Numbered from the stretch's first letter, positions 23,030 to 31,371 are shown. The stretch: 64,000 bases of DNA from SZUA-35 sp964351995 (GCA_964351995.1 CAYGQE010000022.1:1-64000); one strand, 5' to 3'. Program-made: numbers and translations. The notes: generated by a model from the letters alone, not told the origin.

Positions 23030-23785
23030 ATGAACACCCGATTCGCACTCCCTGGCCTGGCAACCGGGGCGCTCGGCTTGATCGCCGGCCTGATCGCCTA
23101 CGCCGCTGACAATCGGCTCTTCGGCGCCGTTGCGGGCCTGCTCGCGCTCGCTGCTGGCGTTTCCGGCGTGCGCTTGGCTCAGCAGCTCGGCGAACAATCG
23201 GCGCTCCAACGCTTGGTCGAAGACGAACTTCGTGTCGTGCGGGCCGAGTCGCAAACACAACTCCTTGCCCTCGACGATGAAACGCTGGACTACGACGACG
23301 ACGGCGAAGACATCGCCACGCTGACCGACCCTCGCACTGGCTTGTTCAGCGAGAGCTTCTTCAACGTTGCTCTCGAGTCTCGAGTGGCGGCCGCTCGACG
23401 TCATCTGCGACCTGTTGCCGTTGTTCTCCTCGAAGTCGTCGAAGGTCTCCCCGCTGGGGAACCCGTCGAAGCCGAGGCCACCCTCGTTGCCCAGAGCATC
23501 ACAGTCACGTTGCGAGAAGCAGACACCGCCTGCCGTCTACGCAACGGGTACTTCGCACTTCTCCTCGAAGACACCCCGGAGAACGGCGCCATTTGGACCG
23601 TGGAGCGCGTCCGGCGCCAGCTGCTCAGCCAACGCACAGGCCTCACGCTGTGGGCTGGCGTTGCCTGCTATCCGGCCCATGCCTTCAGCCCCGAAGACAT
23701 CATGGCTGCCTCTGAGCAAGCGCTCGAAGGTGCAAGAGAGTGGCGTCAGGATCGCATCGAAGTTGCCGCCGCAGCGGTCGACTGA
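23030..23785 (+). CDS. Membrane protein with degenerate GGDEF domain
   Basis: This 251-residue protein has two N-terminal hydrophobic helices (about 7-27 and 30-50), a coiled stretch, and a domain with the layout of a diguanylate cyclase (about 100-245). DPRTGLFSESFFNVALESR corresponds to the DxLTGLxNR start, and TACRLRNGYFALLLEDT to the active-site hairpin. The GGDEF tetrad position reads RNGYF, so catalysis is not expected. The protein could bind another nucleotide or act as a scaffold. It is preceded by a terminator and is convergent with the CoA-transferase gene, leaving four bases between stops. Confidence 0.7.
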   Translation: MNTRFALPGLATGALGLIAGLIAYAADNRLFGAVAGLLALAAGVSGVRLAQQLGEQSALQRLVEDELRVVRAESQTQLLALDDETLDYDDDGEDIATLTDPRTGLFSESFFNVALESRVAAARRHLRPVAVVLLEVVEGLPAGEPVEAEATLVAQSITVTLREADTACRLRNGYFALLLEDTPENGAIWTVERVRRQLLSQRTGLTLWAGVACYPAHAFSPEDIMAASEQALEGAREWRQDRIEVAAAAVD

Positions 23786-23789
23786 GTCC

Positions 23790-24959
23790 TCAGCCAGACC
23801 CCTCCAGCCCGAACTCTTCGAAGATCTCGGCACGGTCAGAGCCCACGGCTCTGGCGTTGCGTCGCACCGAACCTGGCGTTTCCGACAATCGAGCGATGAC
23901 GTCAGGCATGGGATAGCCATCGATCTCGACAAAGCTCTTCCGCGCCAGAATGTGCGGATCGCTGGTGAGTGCCGCCATGTCGTAGACCTGCGCTGCCGCT
24001 GCGTCGGCCGCCTCGACCGCAGCCAGGGCGTCGACCAAGGAACGTTCTGCCACCCAGGCCGCAACCCTGGTCTCGACCAAGACGCGGTGCTCCATCCGGG
24101 CCGCAACCGTCTGGACTCGCGGATCGCCTCCGAGACCGACCAGCTCCATGATCCGAGCGGCCACCGAGTCAGCTGATGTGCTGATGGCAATCCACTGCCG
24201 ATCGGCGGTCTCGTACGCTCCACGAGGAATCGAGTACGGCAGGCCCGAACCCAGTCGAGGCTGGAGAACCCCGGCTTTCAACCACAGGGAAGGCAGCGGA
24301 CCCATCAGCTGGATCATGCTCTCGAGCAGATTCGCATCCACGACTTGACCAACGCCAGAATGCACCGCAACCATCGCTGCGAAAGCAGCAGCAAGGCCAG
24401 TGACCTCATCAGTCAACGCGATTGGTGGCAAGGTCGGTGGTCCATCAGCATCGCCATTGAGCGCGGCGAACCCAGACATAGCCTCGGCCAGCGTGGCGAA
24501 ACCAGGTCGGTGGGCGTAGGGGCCCTCCTGGCCAAAGGCGGTGACTCTGACAACAACCAACGACGGTTGCCGCTCGTGAAGTACGTCCAGCCCGAGGCCG
24601 AGACCGTCGAGCTTTCCGGGCCGCATGTTCTCGACCAGCACGTCGCTCTGCGCAACCAAGCGAAGCAGATTCTCTCTGCCCACGTCCGAGCGAAGGTCGA
24701 GCTGGATGAACCGCTTGTTGCGATTGGCCCCTTTGAAGAAGAAAGTCTCGCCGTCGTCGTCTCGCCACCCGAGGTTCCGCGCCGTGTCGCCACCGCCCGG
24801 TCGCTCGACCTTGATGACATCAGCCCCGAAGTCCGCCAGATGTCGAGCACACCCGGGACCGGCCAAGACGGTTGACAGGTCGAGCACACGAAGGTCACTC
24901 AACGGACCGCTCCTCGACGAAGCAGCGTTCGGGGCCTCGGTGTTCGACGCTTCCGTCAT
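23790..24959 (-). CDS. CaiB/BaiF-type (class III) CoA transferase
   Basis: This 389-residue family III CoA transferase, related to alpha-methylacyl-CoA racemase, should move CoA between acyl acids. The start of the fold is clear: LRVLDLSTVLAGPGCARHLADFGADVIKVERPGGGD (about 23-58). ENMRPGKLDGLGLG follows, and the family's catalytic Asp probably lies in VVDANLLESMIQLMG. It is at the 3' end of a four-gene leftward operon (azoreductase, HxlR regulator, DUF1697, this gene), with its ATG overlapping the DUF1697 stop by 4 bp. The substrate is not predictable. Confidence 0.88.
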   Translation of the reverse strand: MTEASNTEAPNAASSRSGPLSDLRVLDLSTVLAGPGCARHLADFGADVIKVERPGGGDTARNLGWRDDDGETFFFKGANRNKRFIQLDLRSDVGRENLLRLVAQSDVLVENMRPGKLDGLGLGLDVLHERQPSLVVVRVTAFGQEGPYAHRPGFATLAEAMSGFAALNGDADGPPTLPPIALTDEVTGLAAAFAAMVAVHSGVGQVVDANLLESMIQLMGPLPSLWLKAGVLQPRLGSGLPYSIPRGAYETADRQWIAISTSADSVAARIMELVGLGGDPRVQTVAARMEHRVLVETRVAAWVAERSLVDALAAVEAADAAAAQVYDMAALTSDPHILARKSFVEIDGYPMPDVIARLSETPGSVRRNARAVGSDRAEIFEEFGLEGSG

Positions 24960-25483
24960 GCGATGCGAGCGCTGATGCGCTTGATGGTTCCGAGTGTCCT
25001 GACGGTCATGGTCCCGAACCTAGCTTCGAGTCCCCGAACATCGAGATCTGATGTCGAGATGCCCACTGTCGGCCACCAGTGGATCTCCGAGGCCACAGCG
25101 GCCAACCGATCGGCCTCGGTCGACAGAGCGCCAACGTCATCAGCATCGGGTGGTTCGGCCATCAGGATCACCTGTGGGGTGCTGTCCCCCAACGGCGAGC
25201 GATCGCCGAACGGTGTCGCTGCAGCAATCGCATGCAGATCAGCCGCCGAACGCACGATGGCCGGAACGTCGTAGCCGAGCGTTTCGGAGAGGCCGGCGGT
25301 CAGGTGATGAACGATGTCGCTTGTCTTGTCGTGCGGCCCCTCGCCGAGCAACACGTTGCCACTGGCTTGGTACACCGCAACATCGGCGTAGCCAAGAGAT
25401 TCGACTGCGGCCTGGAGTTCGCCATTGGTGATTCGCCGTCCCCCGACGTTGATGGCTCGAAGGAAGGCGACGTGGAGAGTCAC
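24956..25483 (-). CDS. DUF1697 family protein
   Basis: This 175-residue protein carries the DUF1697 signature: VAFLRAINVGGRRITNGELQAAVESLGYADVAVYQASGNVLL, then ISTSDLDVRGLEARFGTMTVRTLGTIKRI. The function is unknown in the family. GTG 25483 overlaps the HxlR stop by 4 bp (GTGA), which decides the start; ATG 25501 is the alternative. It sits between an HxlR regulator and a CoA transferase in a tightly packed operon. Confidence 0.85.
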   Translation of the reverse strand: MTLHVAFLRAINVGGRRITNGELQAAVESLGYADVAVYQASGNVLLGEGPHDKTSDIVHHLTAGLSETLGYDVPAIVRSAADLHAIAAATPFGDRSPLGDSTPQVILMAEPPDADDVGALSTEADRLAAVASEIHWWPTVGISTSDLDVRGLEARFGTMTVRTLGTIKRISARIA

Positions 25484-25809
25484 AGAGTCGGCGCCATCCA
25501 CTGCGCGGCATAGGAGGCGACCGCACCGAGGACCGGACCCAACGCCTCACCGCGCTCGGTGAGCTCGTAGGTGGTCGCTCGTCCCGACACCGTTCGCGTG
25601 ATGATGCCTTCAGTCTCGAGCTCCTTCAGGCGCTCGGAAAGCAAGCGATCCGAGATGCCAGGGATGACATCTCGGATCTCGCTGTAGCTCGTGCGTCCGG
25701 CCGACATCGCAAGCAACTCCGCCCCGGTCCAACGTCGACCGATCAACTCGATCGTTCGATGGAAGTAGGGACAATATGCGTCACCCGCCGAACCGCTGGT
25801 GTCAACCAC
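25480..25809 (-). CDS. HxlR-family transcriptional regulator
   Basis: This 109-residue winged-helix regulator has the N-terminal cysteine motif of the family in YCPYFHRTIELIGRRWTGAELLAMS, then the helix-turn-helix TSYSEIRDVIPGISDRLLSERLKELETEGI and the wing TTYELTERGEALGPVL. In Bacillus subtilis the relative YodB senses quinones or diamide through this cysteine and represses the azoreductase gene azoR1. Here an azoreductase gene lies ten bases upstream in the same operon, so a similar electrophile-sensing role is likely. The start is GTG with no clear ribosome-binding site. A palindrome upstream of azoR may be the operator. Confidence 0.88.
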   Translation of the reverse strand: MVDTSGSAGDAYCPYFHRTIELIGRRWTGAELLAMSAGRTSYSEIRDVIPGISDRLLSERLKELETEGIITRTVSGRATTYELTERGEALGPVLGAVASYAAQWMAPTL

Positions 25810-25818
25810 GGCTGCATG

Positions 25819-26403
25819 CTAGGCGATGGCGGCGATGGCCTCACCAGCTCGGGCCATCCCGCCAGCTGCGTCCATCGCCAACCCGTCAGCGGCAATCACC
25901 TGAACGTCCGCAATTCCAATGAAGCCGAGGAATCCCTGCAGCCAAGGCGTGCCGAAGTCAGCTGGGGATCCAATAGGGACACCGCCAGCGGCTGCCACGA
26001 TGTAGGTCGGACGATCAGCGAGCAACCCCTGCGGGCCGTGCTCGGTGTAGGCAAACGTGACGCCGGCACGAGCAACGAGATCTGCCCATGCCTTCAGCGC
26101 TGCTGGTACGCCGAAGTTGTAGATGGGGGCCCCGATGACCACGACGTCAGCGTCGGTCAGCTCGGCGATGAACTGATCAGCAAGCGCCAAGGCTGCGGCT
26201 GACTCAGACGAGCGCTCATCCGTGGCGGCACCGAAATTCGACGTGATCGCAGCATCGAGCAGCGGAACGCCGAGGGCGAGATCACGCACCACGACAGTGT
26301 CGGCGGCCGTTGCGAGCTTGGCGACGAGCTGGTCGCTCAGGGCCCGAGTTGCTGAGTGTGCTCCGGTAGCGCTGGTGTCGATGCGGAGAACGGTGCGGCT
26401 CAT
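25819..26403 (-). CDS. azoR: FMN-dependent NADH:quinone oxidoreductase / azoreductase
   Basis: This 194-residue flavodoxin-fold enzyme of the AzoR family performs two-electron reduction of quinones and azo compounds with NAD(P)H. It begins RTVLRIDTSATGAHSATRAL (FMN phosphate loop). It has VVVIGAPIYNFGVPAALKAWADLVARAG (about 86-113), the most conserved family segment, and VAAAGGVPIGSPADFGTPWLQGFLGFIG. ATG 26403 has AAAGGAC seven bases upstream. It is the first gene of a leftward operon with an HxlR regulator, consistent with quinone-stress control. Confidence 0.93.
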   Translation of the reverse strand: MSRTVLRIDTSATGAHSATRALSDQLVAKLATAADTVVVRDLALGVPLLDAAITSNFGAATDERSSESAAALALADQFIAELTDADVVVIGAPIYNFGVPAALKAWADLVARAGVTFAYTEHGPQGLLADRPTYIVAAAGGVPIGSPADFGTPWLQGFLGFIGIADVQVIAADGLAMDAAGGMARAGEAIAAIA

Positions 26404-26421
26404 GACGTTGTCCTTTCGAAT

Positions 26422-26438
26422 TGGCGAACGATTCGCCA
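26422..26438. promoter_or_regulatory. Candidate HxlR operator upstream of azoR
   Basis: TGGCGAA CGA TTCGCCA is a perfect 7-bp inverted repeat with a 3-bp spacer, 19 bp upstream of the azoR start. It is the only clear dyad in the region divergent to the gene at 26544. Binding by the adjacent HxlR protein is inferred. Confidence 0.5.
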
Positions 26439-26543
26439 TGTCTTCGTAGTTATCAAGAGTAAGTAGTTCAGAATTGAATGACAATACGTCATCGGTCACA
26501 CCCCTCCTTGCTCCCGCAGCGTCTGATCGCCGGGCCGACCTCG

Positions 26544-27260
26544 GTGACCGACCCTCCTCGAACTACCGTCTCGAGAGTGACATTCGATCTTCGAGAACAG
26601 GATCCGGACGCGGCGAGGTTCAACGCCATCGCTCAGTCGGTGCTGTTCGCCTTGGTTGGCTGCATCGTCGGCTTCGTCGCCGCTGGCTTGCTCGTCGGTA
26701 CCAGCGGCCCCATTGGTTGGCTGATCATCGGGATCGGAACGTCGGCCGGGGCCATTCCCATCGTGCGCTGGGCGCGAAATCGCCACACCGATCAGCTCGA
26801 GTTGTTTGACATCGAGCCATCACTGCGACCCCTTCTCCTGCGGGCGGCAGCCGCAGCCCACCGCATTGAACGAACCGCTACCACAGCCCCAGAGGGGGCG
26901 GTCAGTGAACTGCTCGACGACAACCACCGCTCTGCACTCGCTCACGTGAAGCTGCTGGAGCACGAGGCGCGATCCGGAGGTCTGCCGTGCAAGGCAGACA
27001 TCTTGCGGACGTGTCACCAGCTCGATGATCTGGCCGACACTTCAGAACGTTTGCTCCAGACAGCGCTTGGCTCGCAGCCCACGGTGTTGAACGCTCTGAC
27101 CGAGCGCACCGCACTCGTGAACGATGCCCTGGTCAATGAGGCAGTGCTCGGTGAGTCCGTCGGTGGTGAAACCGCCGAACTCGAGGGTGAGCAACTTGCA
27201 GCTAGCGCAGAGTCGGACGAGGACGGCCCCGCACGCCGCGATGCCACCAACGGCCACTGA
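26544..27260 (+). CDS. Hypothetical membrane protein
   Basis: This 238-residue protein has no recognised family. It has two N-terminal transmembrane helices (about 30-50 and 54-72: QSVLFALVGCIVGFVAAGLL and GWLIIGIGTSAGAIP), then a soluble helical domain with repeated Leu/Ala heptads (about 90-200) and an acidic tail. It is probably membrane-anchored with a cytoplasmic helical domain. The start is uncertain: GTG 26544 is chosen, while ATG 26478 or GTG 26577 are possible. Its last 59 bp overlap the convergent accE gene. Confidence 0.6.
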   Translation: MTDPPRTTVSRVTFDLREQDPDAARFNAIAQSVLFALVGCIVGFVAAGLLVGTSGPIGWLIIGIGTSAGAIPIVRWARNRHTDQLELFDIEPSLRPLLLRAAAAAHRIERTATTAPEGAVSELLDDNHRSALAHVKLLEHEARSGGLPCKADILRTCHQLDDLADTSERLLQTALGSQPTVLNALTERTALVNDALVNEAVLGESVGGETAELEGEQLAASAESDEDGPARRDATNGH

Positions 27261-27396
27261 ATCGCCAGCGAGGCGGTGCATCGACCACCGCTTCTTGCAC
27301 CGACGGGCGCGGCCACATCATCTCGATGGCTGCGGCCATCGCCACCGCTTCTTCATCGGTTGGTGTGGGGCTGATGCGAGTGGTGTCGTCGGCCAT
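27202..27396 (-). CDS. accE: Acyl-CoA carboxylase epsilon subunit
   Basis: This 64-residue actinobacterial epsilon subunit stabilises acyl-CoA carboxylase holoenzymes. It shows the family pattern TPTDEEAVAMAAAIEMMWP near the N-terminus and PPRWRFSGRWWHRG near the C-terminus. ATG 27396 shares its A with the stop codon of the beta subunit gene (TGATG), so it is translationally coupled. It overlaps the end of the convergent gene at 26544 by 59 bp. The size and position directly after the beta subunit make the call firm. Confidence 0.85.
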   Translation of the reverse strand: MADDTTRISPTPTDEEAVAMAAAIEMMWPRPSVQEAVVDAPPRWRFSGRWWHRGVRGRPRPTLR

Positions 27397-28946
27397 CAGA
27401 GCGGGACGTTTCCGTGCTTGCGCTTGGGCAGGTCTTCTGACTTCGACTCGAGCATCTTGAAGCCAGCGATCAACTTGCGACGGGTTTCCGCCGGCTCGAT
27501 CACGTCGTCGATATAGCCACGTTCTGCAGCCACCCAAGGGTTCGCATAGCGCTCTTTGTATTCATCGATCAGCTCAGTGCGGCGCGCTGCTGGGTCGGCT
27601 GCTGATTGGATCTCACGGCGATAGACGATGTCGGTGGCACCTTCTGGCCCCATCACGGCGAGCTCAGCCGAGGGCCAAGCAAAGGCGAGATCGCTGCCGA
27701 TGCTCTTGGAGTCCATCACGACGTATGCACCGCCGTACGCCTTTCGAGTGATGACCTGGATGCGAGGCACGGTGGCCTCACAGTAGGCGTAGAGCAGCTT
27801 GGCGCCATGACGGATGATGCCGCCGTACTCCTGGTCCACACCCGGCAGAAAGCCCGGAACATCAACGAAGGTGACCAGCGGGATGTTGAAGGCATCACAC
27901 ACCCGCACAAAGCGAGCAGCCTTGGACGAGCTCTCGATGTCGAGCACACCGGCCAGCTGCATTGGCTGATTGGCGACGATGCCCACGGGGCGTCCATCGA
28001 GACGGGCGTAGCCACAGATGATGGCCTTGGCCCAGTTGGTTTGGTACTCCATGAACTCACCGTCGTCGACGACTTCGGTGATGACCTGCTTCATGTCATA
28101 CGGGTGATTCGAGGTCTCCGGCATGATGTCGGTGAGCATCGGGCAGAGACGATCAGGATCGTCGTCGGCTTCGCTACGAGGTGGTTCTTCGAGGTTGTTG
28201 GAAGGCAAGAAGGAGAGCAAGAACTTCACGTCGTCGAGCACAGCCATCTCGTCCTCGGCCACGAAGGTGGCCACACCGGACTTCGAGCTGTGACTGCCGG
28301 CGCCACCAAGCTCTTCGAGGGTGACCTCTTCACCGGTGACGGTCTTGACCACGTCGGGGCCGGTGATGAACATGTGCGAGGTCTCCTTCACCATGAAGAT
28401 GAAGTCGGTCATCGCTGGGCTGTAGACCGCTCCACCTGCGCATGGGCCCATGATCACGCTGATTTGTGGGACCACGCCAGACGCCTGCACGTTGCGGTAG
28501 AAGATGCCGCCGTAGCCGTCGAGGCTGACAACACCTTCAGGAATCCGGGCGCCTGCACCATCGTTGAGGCCGATGAGTGGGGCTCCGGTCGAGATCGAAA
28601 GATCCATGACTTTCTGGATCTTCTCGGCGAACACCTCACCGAGCGAGCCACCCATGATGGTGAAGTCCTGGCTGAACACGAACACCTTACGACCATCGAT
28701 GGTGCCCCATCCGGTGACCACGCCATCGGTGTAAGGCCGCTCGGTGGCGTCAGGATTGCGGGTTCGAGCGAGCATGTCGAGCTCGTTGAATGAGCCTTCG
28801 TCGAGCAGATAGTCCAGGCGCTCCCTGGCCAGCATCTTGCCTTTTTGCTTCTGGCGCTCGACAGATCGCTCGGAGCCAGCGCTGAGCGCGGCTTCTCGGC
28901 GCTGCAAGAGATCGTTGAGTCGGTCGGCATTCGTCGTTTCGGCCAC
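27396..28946 (-). CDS. pccB: Acyl-CoA (propionyl-CoA) carboxylase beta (carboxyltransferase) subunit
   Basis: This 516-residue subunit transfers carboxyl from carboxybiotin to acetyl- or propionyl-CoA, giving malonyl- or methylmalonyl-CoA. It has RQKQKGKMLARERLDYLLDEGSF near the start, GASVxPQ-like VVPQISVIMGPCAGGAVYSPA with the acyl-binding glycines, and the C-terminal crotonase half with FVDVPGFLPGVDQEYGGIIRHGAKLLYA. The biotinylated alpha subunit is not in the window. Together with MeaA it fits C3/C4 acyl-CoA metabolism. Propionyl specificity is inferred. Confidence 0.9.
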   Translation of the reverse strand: MAETTNADRLNDLLQRREAALSAGSERSVERQKQKGKMLARERLDYLLDEGSFNELDMLARTRNPDATERPYTDGVVTGWGTIDGRKVFVFSQDFTIMGGSLGEVFAEKIQKVMDLSISTGAPLIGLNDGAGARIPEGVVSLDGYGGIFYRNVQASGVVPQISVIMGPCAGGAVYSPAMTDFIFMVKETSHMFITGPDVVKTVTGEEVTLEELGGAGSHSSKSGVATFVAEDEMAVLDDVKFLLSFLPSNNLEEPPRSEADDDPDRLCPMLTDIMPETSNHPYDMKQVITEVVDDGEFMEYQTNWAKAIICGYARLDGRPVGIVANQPMQLAGVLDIESSSKAARFVRVCDAFNIPLVTFVDVPGFLPGVDQEYGGIIRHGAKLLYAYCEATVPRIQVITRKAYGGAYVVMDSKSIGSDLAFAWPSAELAVMGPEGATDIVYRREIQSAADPAARRTELIDEYKERYANPWVAAERGYIDDVIEPAETRRKLIAGFKMLESKSEDLPKRKHGNVPL

Positions 28947-29019
28947 GCCGGGAGGGTAGCGCCAGCCGCTGTTCGGCGGAAATGGTGGATCACAGTTCCC
29001 GGACCGTCGCTACGGTCAC

Positions 29020-29598
29020 ATGATGCCTGAACTGACCTCGGTATGTGTCTACTGCGCATCGTCAACGGGAACGAACGATGCCATCGTGACCGCCACGAAG
29101 GAGTTGGGCAGCCTGCTCGCCGAACGTGGTATCGGTCTTGTCTACGGCGGGGGCGCCGTTGGCCTGATGGGCATCGTGGCCGACACCGTGTTGGAAGCGG
29201 GCGGCGACGTCACCGGCATCATTCCGCTGTCGCTGTTCCCGAGGGAGGTGGCTCACCAGGGGTGTACCGAGCTGATCACCGTCGACTCAATGCACGAGCG
29301 CAAGCGACTCATGTTCGAGCGCTCCGATGCGTTCATTGCGCTCCCAGGCGGCTTCGGCACGCTGGAAGAGATCGCCGAGGTCACGACCTGGGCGCAGATC
29401 GGCATGCATCACAAGCCGGTCGGTGTCCTGAACATCGATGGATATTGGGATGGCTTGCTGTCATTTCTGGATCGAGCCGTGGGTGATCAGTTGCTCAAAG
29501 AACAGAACAACCAACTGCTCCTGCGAGCATCCACCCCGGTCGACATGCTCGCAGCACTCGAGACATACAAAGGCTCCGCCGAGCCAAAATGGCGATGA
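29020..29598 (+). CDS. LOG-family protein (TIGR00730 Rossmann fold)
   Basis: This 192-residue LOG family protein is the group containing cytokinin riboside 5'-monophosphate phosphoribohydrolase and bacterial PpnN-like nucleosidases. Motifs are SVCVYCASSTGTND, GLVYGGGAVGLMGIVAD, MHERKRLMFERSDAFIALPGGFGTLEEIAEVTTW (the catalytic PGGxGTxxE with ERK upstream), and GVLNIDGYWDGLLSFLD. It probably hydrolyses a nucleoside monophosphate to a base and ribose 5-phosphate; the true substrate is unclear. ATG 29020 is followed immediately by a second ATG. Confidence 0.9.
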   Translation: MMPELTSVCVYCASSTGTNDAIVTATKELGSLLAERGIGLVYGGGAVGLMGIVADTVLEAGGDVTGIIPLSLFPREVAHQGCTELITVDSMHERKRLMFERSDAFIALPGGFGTLEEIAEVTTWAQIGMHHKPVGVLNIDGYWDGLLSFLDRAVGDQLLKEQNNQLLLRASTPVDMLAALETYKGSAEPKWR

Positions 29599-29625
29599 CC
29601 GTCGGTCAACTCGACTTGGGCTTCT

Positions 29626-30513
29626 TTACGCTCCGAAGCCTCGGGCGTCTTGTTTGAGGGCGGTGTCGATGCTGAGGGCGGAGGCGACGACCAGACTGTT
29701 CAGTGGCTCCGCCGTACGTTGGTGGACCTGCACGACGTAGTTGTCGGCAGTGGTGAACATGGTCTTCGCAATGCCTTCGAACGTCTTGGTGACCCGGGCG
29801 ATCTCGGTCTCGTTCGTATCCTCGATCCGGAAGTTCCAAGCTCGCCAGTTCTCACCCTTGATGGCACCGAGTGCTTGGCCACCTGATTCGAGCGTGAAGT
29901 TGATCTTGCCGAACATGTTCTTCTGCACGATCCGGCCGATCTCGTTGCCAGAGGCGTCAGAGACGATCACCTTCGACTTGAAGATCTTGCCAGGCCTCGT
30001 CAGCCCCATCAGCACGCGACCGCCAACATCGCGTACCTCGAGGTTGGTGGTGAAGAACTGATCGAGGCTGCCGAAGAAGCGGATGAACTTGCGGAATGCT
30101 CCCTGTCCGACTTGCTCGACTGCGGCGATCTGTTGACCGCTCTGATCGAAGATCGAGTACTGATTGTTCAGCTCGATCAACTTGGCCTTCTGGTTCACCA
30201 CGAGTACCGGCTCGCTGAAGATCGATCCGGTGCCGCCACCAACCGCACCCTGGATGCCAGCACCTCGATAGCCCGTGCCGCCGACCTGATCGGCGATGTT
30301 CTTGCCTTCATTTCCGACCGTGAGCACCGAATCGACCTTGTCGAACGCCTTCGACACGCCCTTGGGTGGGGGCGGCTGCCCTGATGCGGTGAAGCGGTCC
30401 GAACCCTGCACGCCGCCATTGCTGATGTGGTCAGTCCAGGCCTGACCATCCCAGTAGCGAAGCTCGGCCCGACCGTTTGGGTCGGGATACCAGTTGGCGG
30501 CGAATTCAGACAT
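29626..30513 (-). CDS. DUF2510 and LURP-one/scramblase-like protein
   Basis: This 295-residue protein has two parts. Residues 1-35 form a DUF2510 module (NWYPDPNGRAELRYWDGQAWTDH), common in actinobacterial membrane-associated proteins. After a Gly-rich linker, residues about 100-290 resemble the tubby-like LURP-one/phospholipid scramblase fold (LVVNQKAKLIELNNQYSIFDQSGQQIAAVEQ, FTTNLEVRDVGGRVLMGLTRPGKIFKSKV, MFTTADNYVVQVHQ). No transmembrane helix is evident. Lipid binding is inferred from the fold. The start is set at ATG 30513, where DUF2510 begins. Confidence 0.75.
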   Translation of the reverse strand: MSEFAANWYPDPNGRAELRYWDGQAWTDHISNGGVQGSDRFTASGQPPPPKGVSKAFDKVDSVLTVGNEGKNIADQVGGTGYRGAGIQGAVGGGTGSIFSEPVLVVNQKAKLIELNNQYSIFDQSGQQIAAVEQVGQGAFRKFIRFFGSLDQFFTTNLEVRDVGGRVLMGLTRPGKIFKSKVIVSDASGNEIGRIVQKNMFGKINFTLESGGQALGAIKGENWRAWNFRIEDTNETEIARVTKTFEGIAKTMFTTADNYVVQVHQRTAEPLNSLVVASALSIDTALKQDARGFGA

Positions 30514-30635
30514 ACGGGAACCGTAGAGCGCGGAGGCGAGCGGTGTCGCCACCCCCTGTCAGCGGCACCGGGAGCATCCGAGGCGTCGGGGAAATCTCTC
30601 GCCACGAGACCGCGAGGCTTCTACCGTGCGCTCTC

Positions 30636-31304
30636 ATGTCGACCCATGAGCCACCATCGGACCGCACCAGCGTGAAGCGCGGTGCCAATCGTGCGGTGTA
30701 CAACCCGGCAACAATCCGTGAGATTCTCGCTGCCGGGGCCATGGCCCACGTCGGTGTTACCACCGACGACGGACCGATCGTGTTGCCCATGGCCTACACC
30801 GCAACCGACGATCAGTTGTTGTTCCACGGCTCGGTGGCCAACGCCATGATGCGTGCTGGCAAGTCGATGGACGTGTGCGTCACGGTGACGATCCTCGACG
30901 GGCTCGTCGTGGCAAGGACTCCGTTCCACAACTCGGTGAACTACCGCTCGGTGGTTGTTCGAGGCGAAGCAGTCCCCATCACCGAACCAGAAGCCAAACT
31001 CGCTGCACTCAAGGCGATCAACGACCACATGGTGGCGATCTGGGACACCGCTCGACCACCGAGCGAGATCGACCTCAAGCAAACCCTCGTCCTTGCGGTG
31101 CCTCTCACCGAGGCATCGGCGAAGGTTCGTGGCGAAGACCCAATCGACGAGGACACCGACTACGACGGACCCCACTGGGCTGGCCTGGTACCGGTCACAA
31201 CGACCTGGGGCACCCCGACCTCAGCCGCTGACCTCACCCCCGGCATCGAGATCCCATCAGCGGTGGCCGCCCTCGCCGGCCAACCCCTCCACCCTTTCCC
31301 CTGA
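30636..31304 (+). CDS. Pyridoxamine 5'-phosphate oxidase-fold flavin-binding protein (NimA-like)
   Basis: This 222-residue split-barrel protein of the FMN-binding PNPOx-like family includes 5-nitroimidazole reductase NimA. It contains NRAVYNPATIREILAAGAMAHVGVTTDDGPIVLPMAY (about 17-53), LLFHGSVANAMMRAGKSMDVCVTVTILDGLVVARTPFHNSVNYRSVVV (about 60-108), and KAINDHMVAIWDTARPP. It probably reduces a small organic substrate or binds a flavin or heme, which is inference. ATG 30636 begins the conserved region. A strong bidirectional terminator follows. Confidence 0.85.
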   Translation: MSTHEPPSDRTSVKRGANRAVYNPATIREILAAGAMAHVGVTTDDGPIVLPMAYTATDDQLLFHGSVANAMMRAGKSMDVCVTVTILDGLVVARTPFHNSVNYRSVVVRGEAVPITEPEAKLAALKAINDHMVAIWDTARPPSEIDLKQTLVLAVPLTEASAKVRGEDPIDEDTDYDGPHWAGLVPVTTTWGTPTSAADLTPGIEIPSAVAALAGQPLHPFP

Positions 31305-31308
31305 GCAC

Positions 31309-31362
31309 TTGGGAGGACCCGACCCCTCCCAAGTGAGGTTGGGAGGGGTCGGGTCCTCCCAA
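31309..31362. terminator. Bidirectional terminator: perfect 24-bp inverted repeat
   Basis: Two perfectly complementary 24-base arms (31309-31332 and 31339-31362) flank a six-base GTGAGG spacer. Each arm starts TTGGGAGG and ends CTCCCAA or equivalent, so each arm can also fold on itself. It lies between two convergent genes (stops at 31304 and 31372) and should end transcription both ways. Confidence 0.9.
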
Positions 31363-31371
31363 CGCTGACGC

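Noticed and set aside
27606..28793. 395-codon open frame on the + strand
   Set aside because: It is fully antisense to the carboxyltransferase subunit gene and has no family resemblance. The leftward frame is clearly the real gene.
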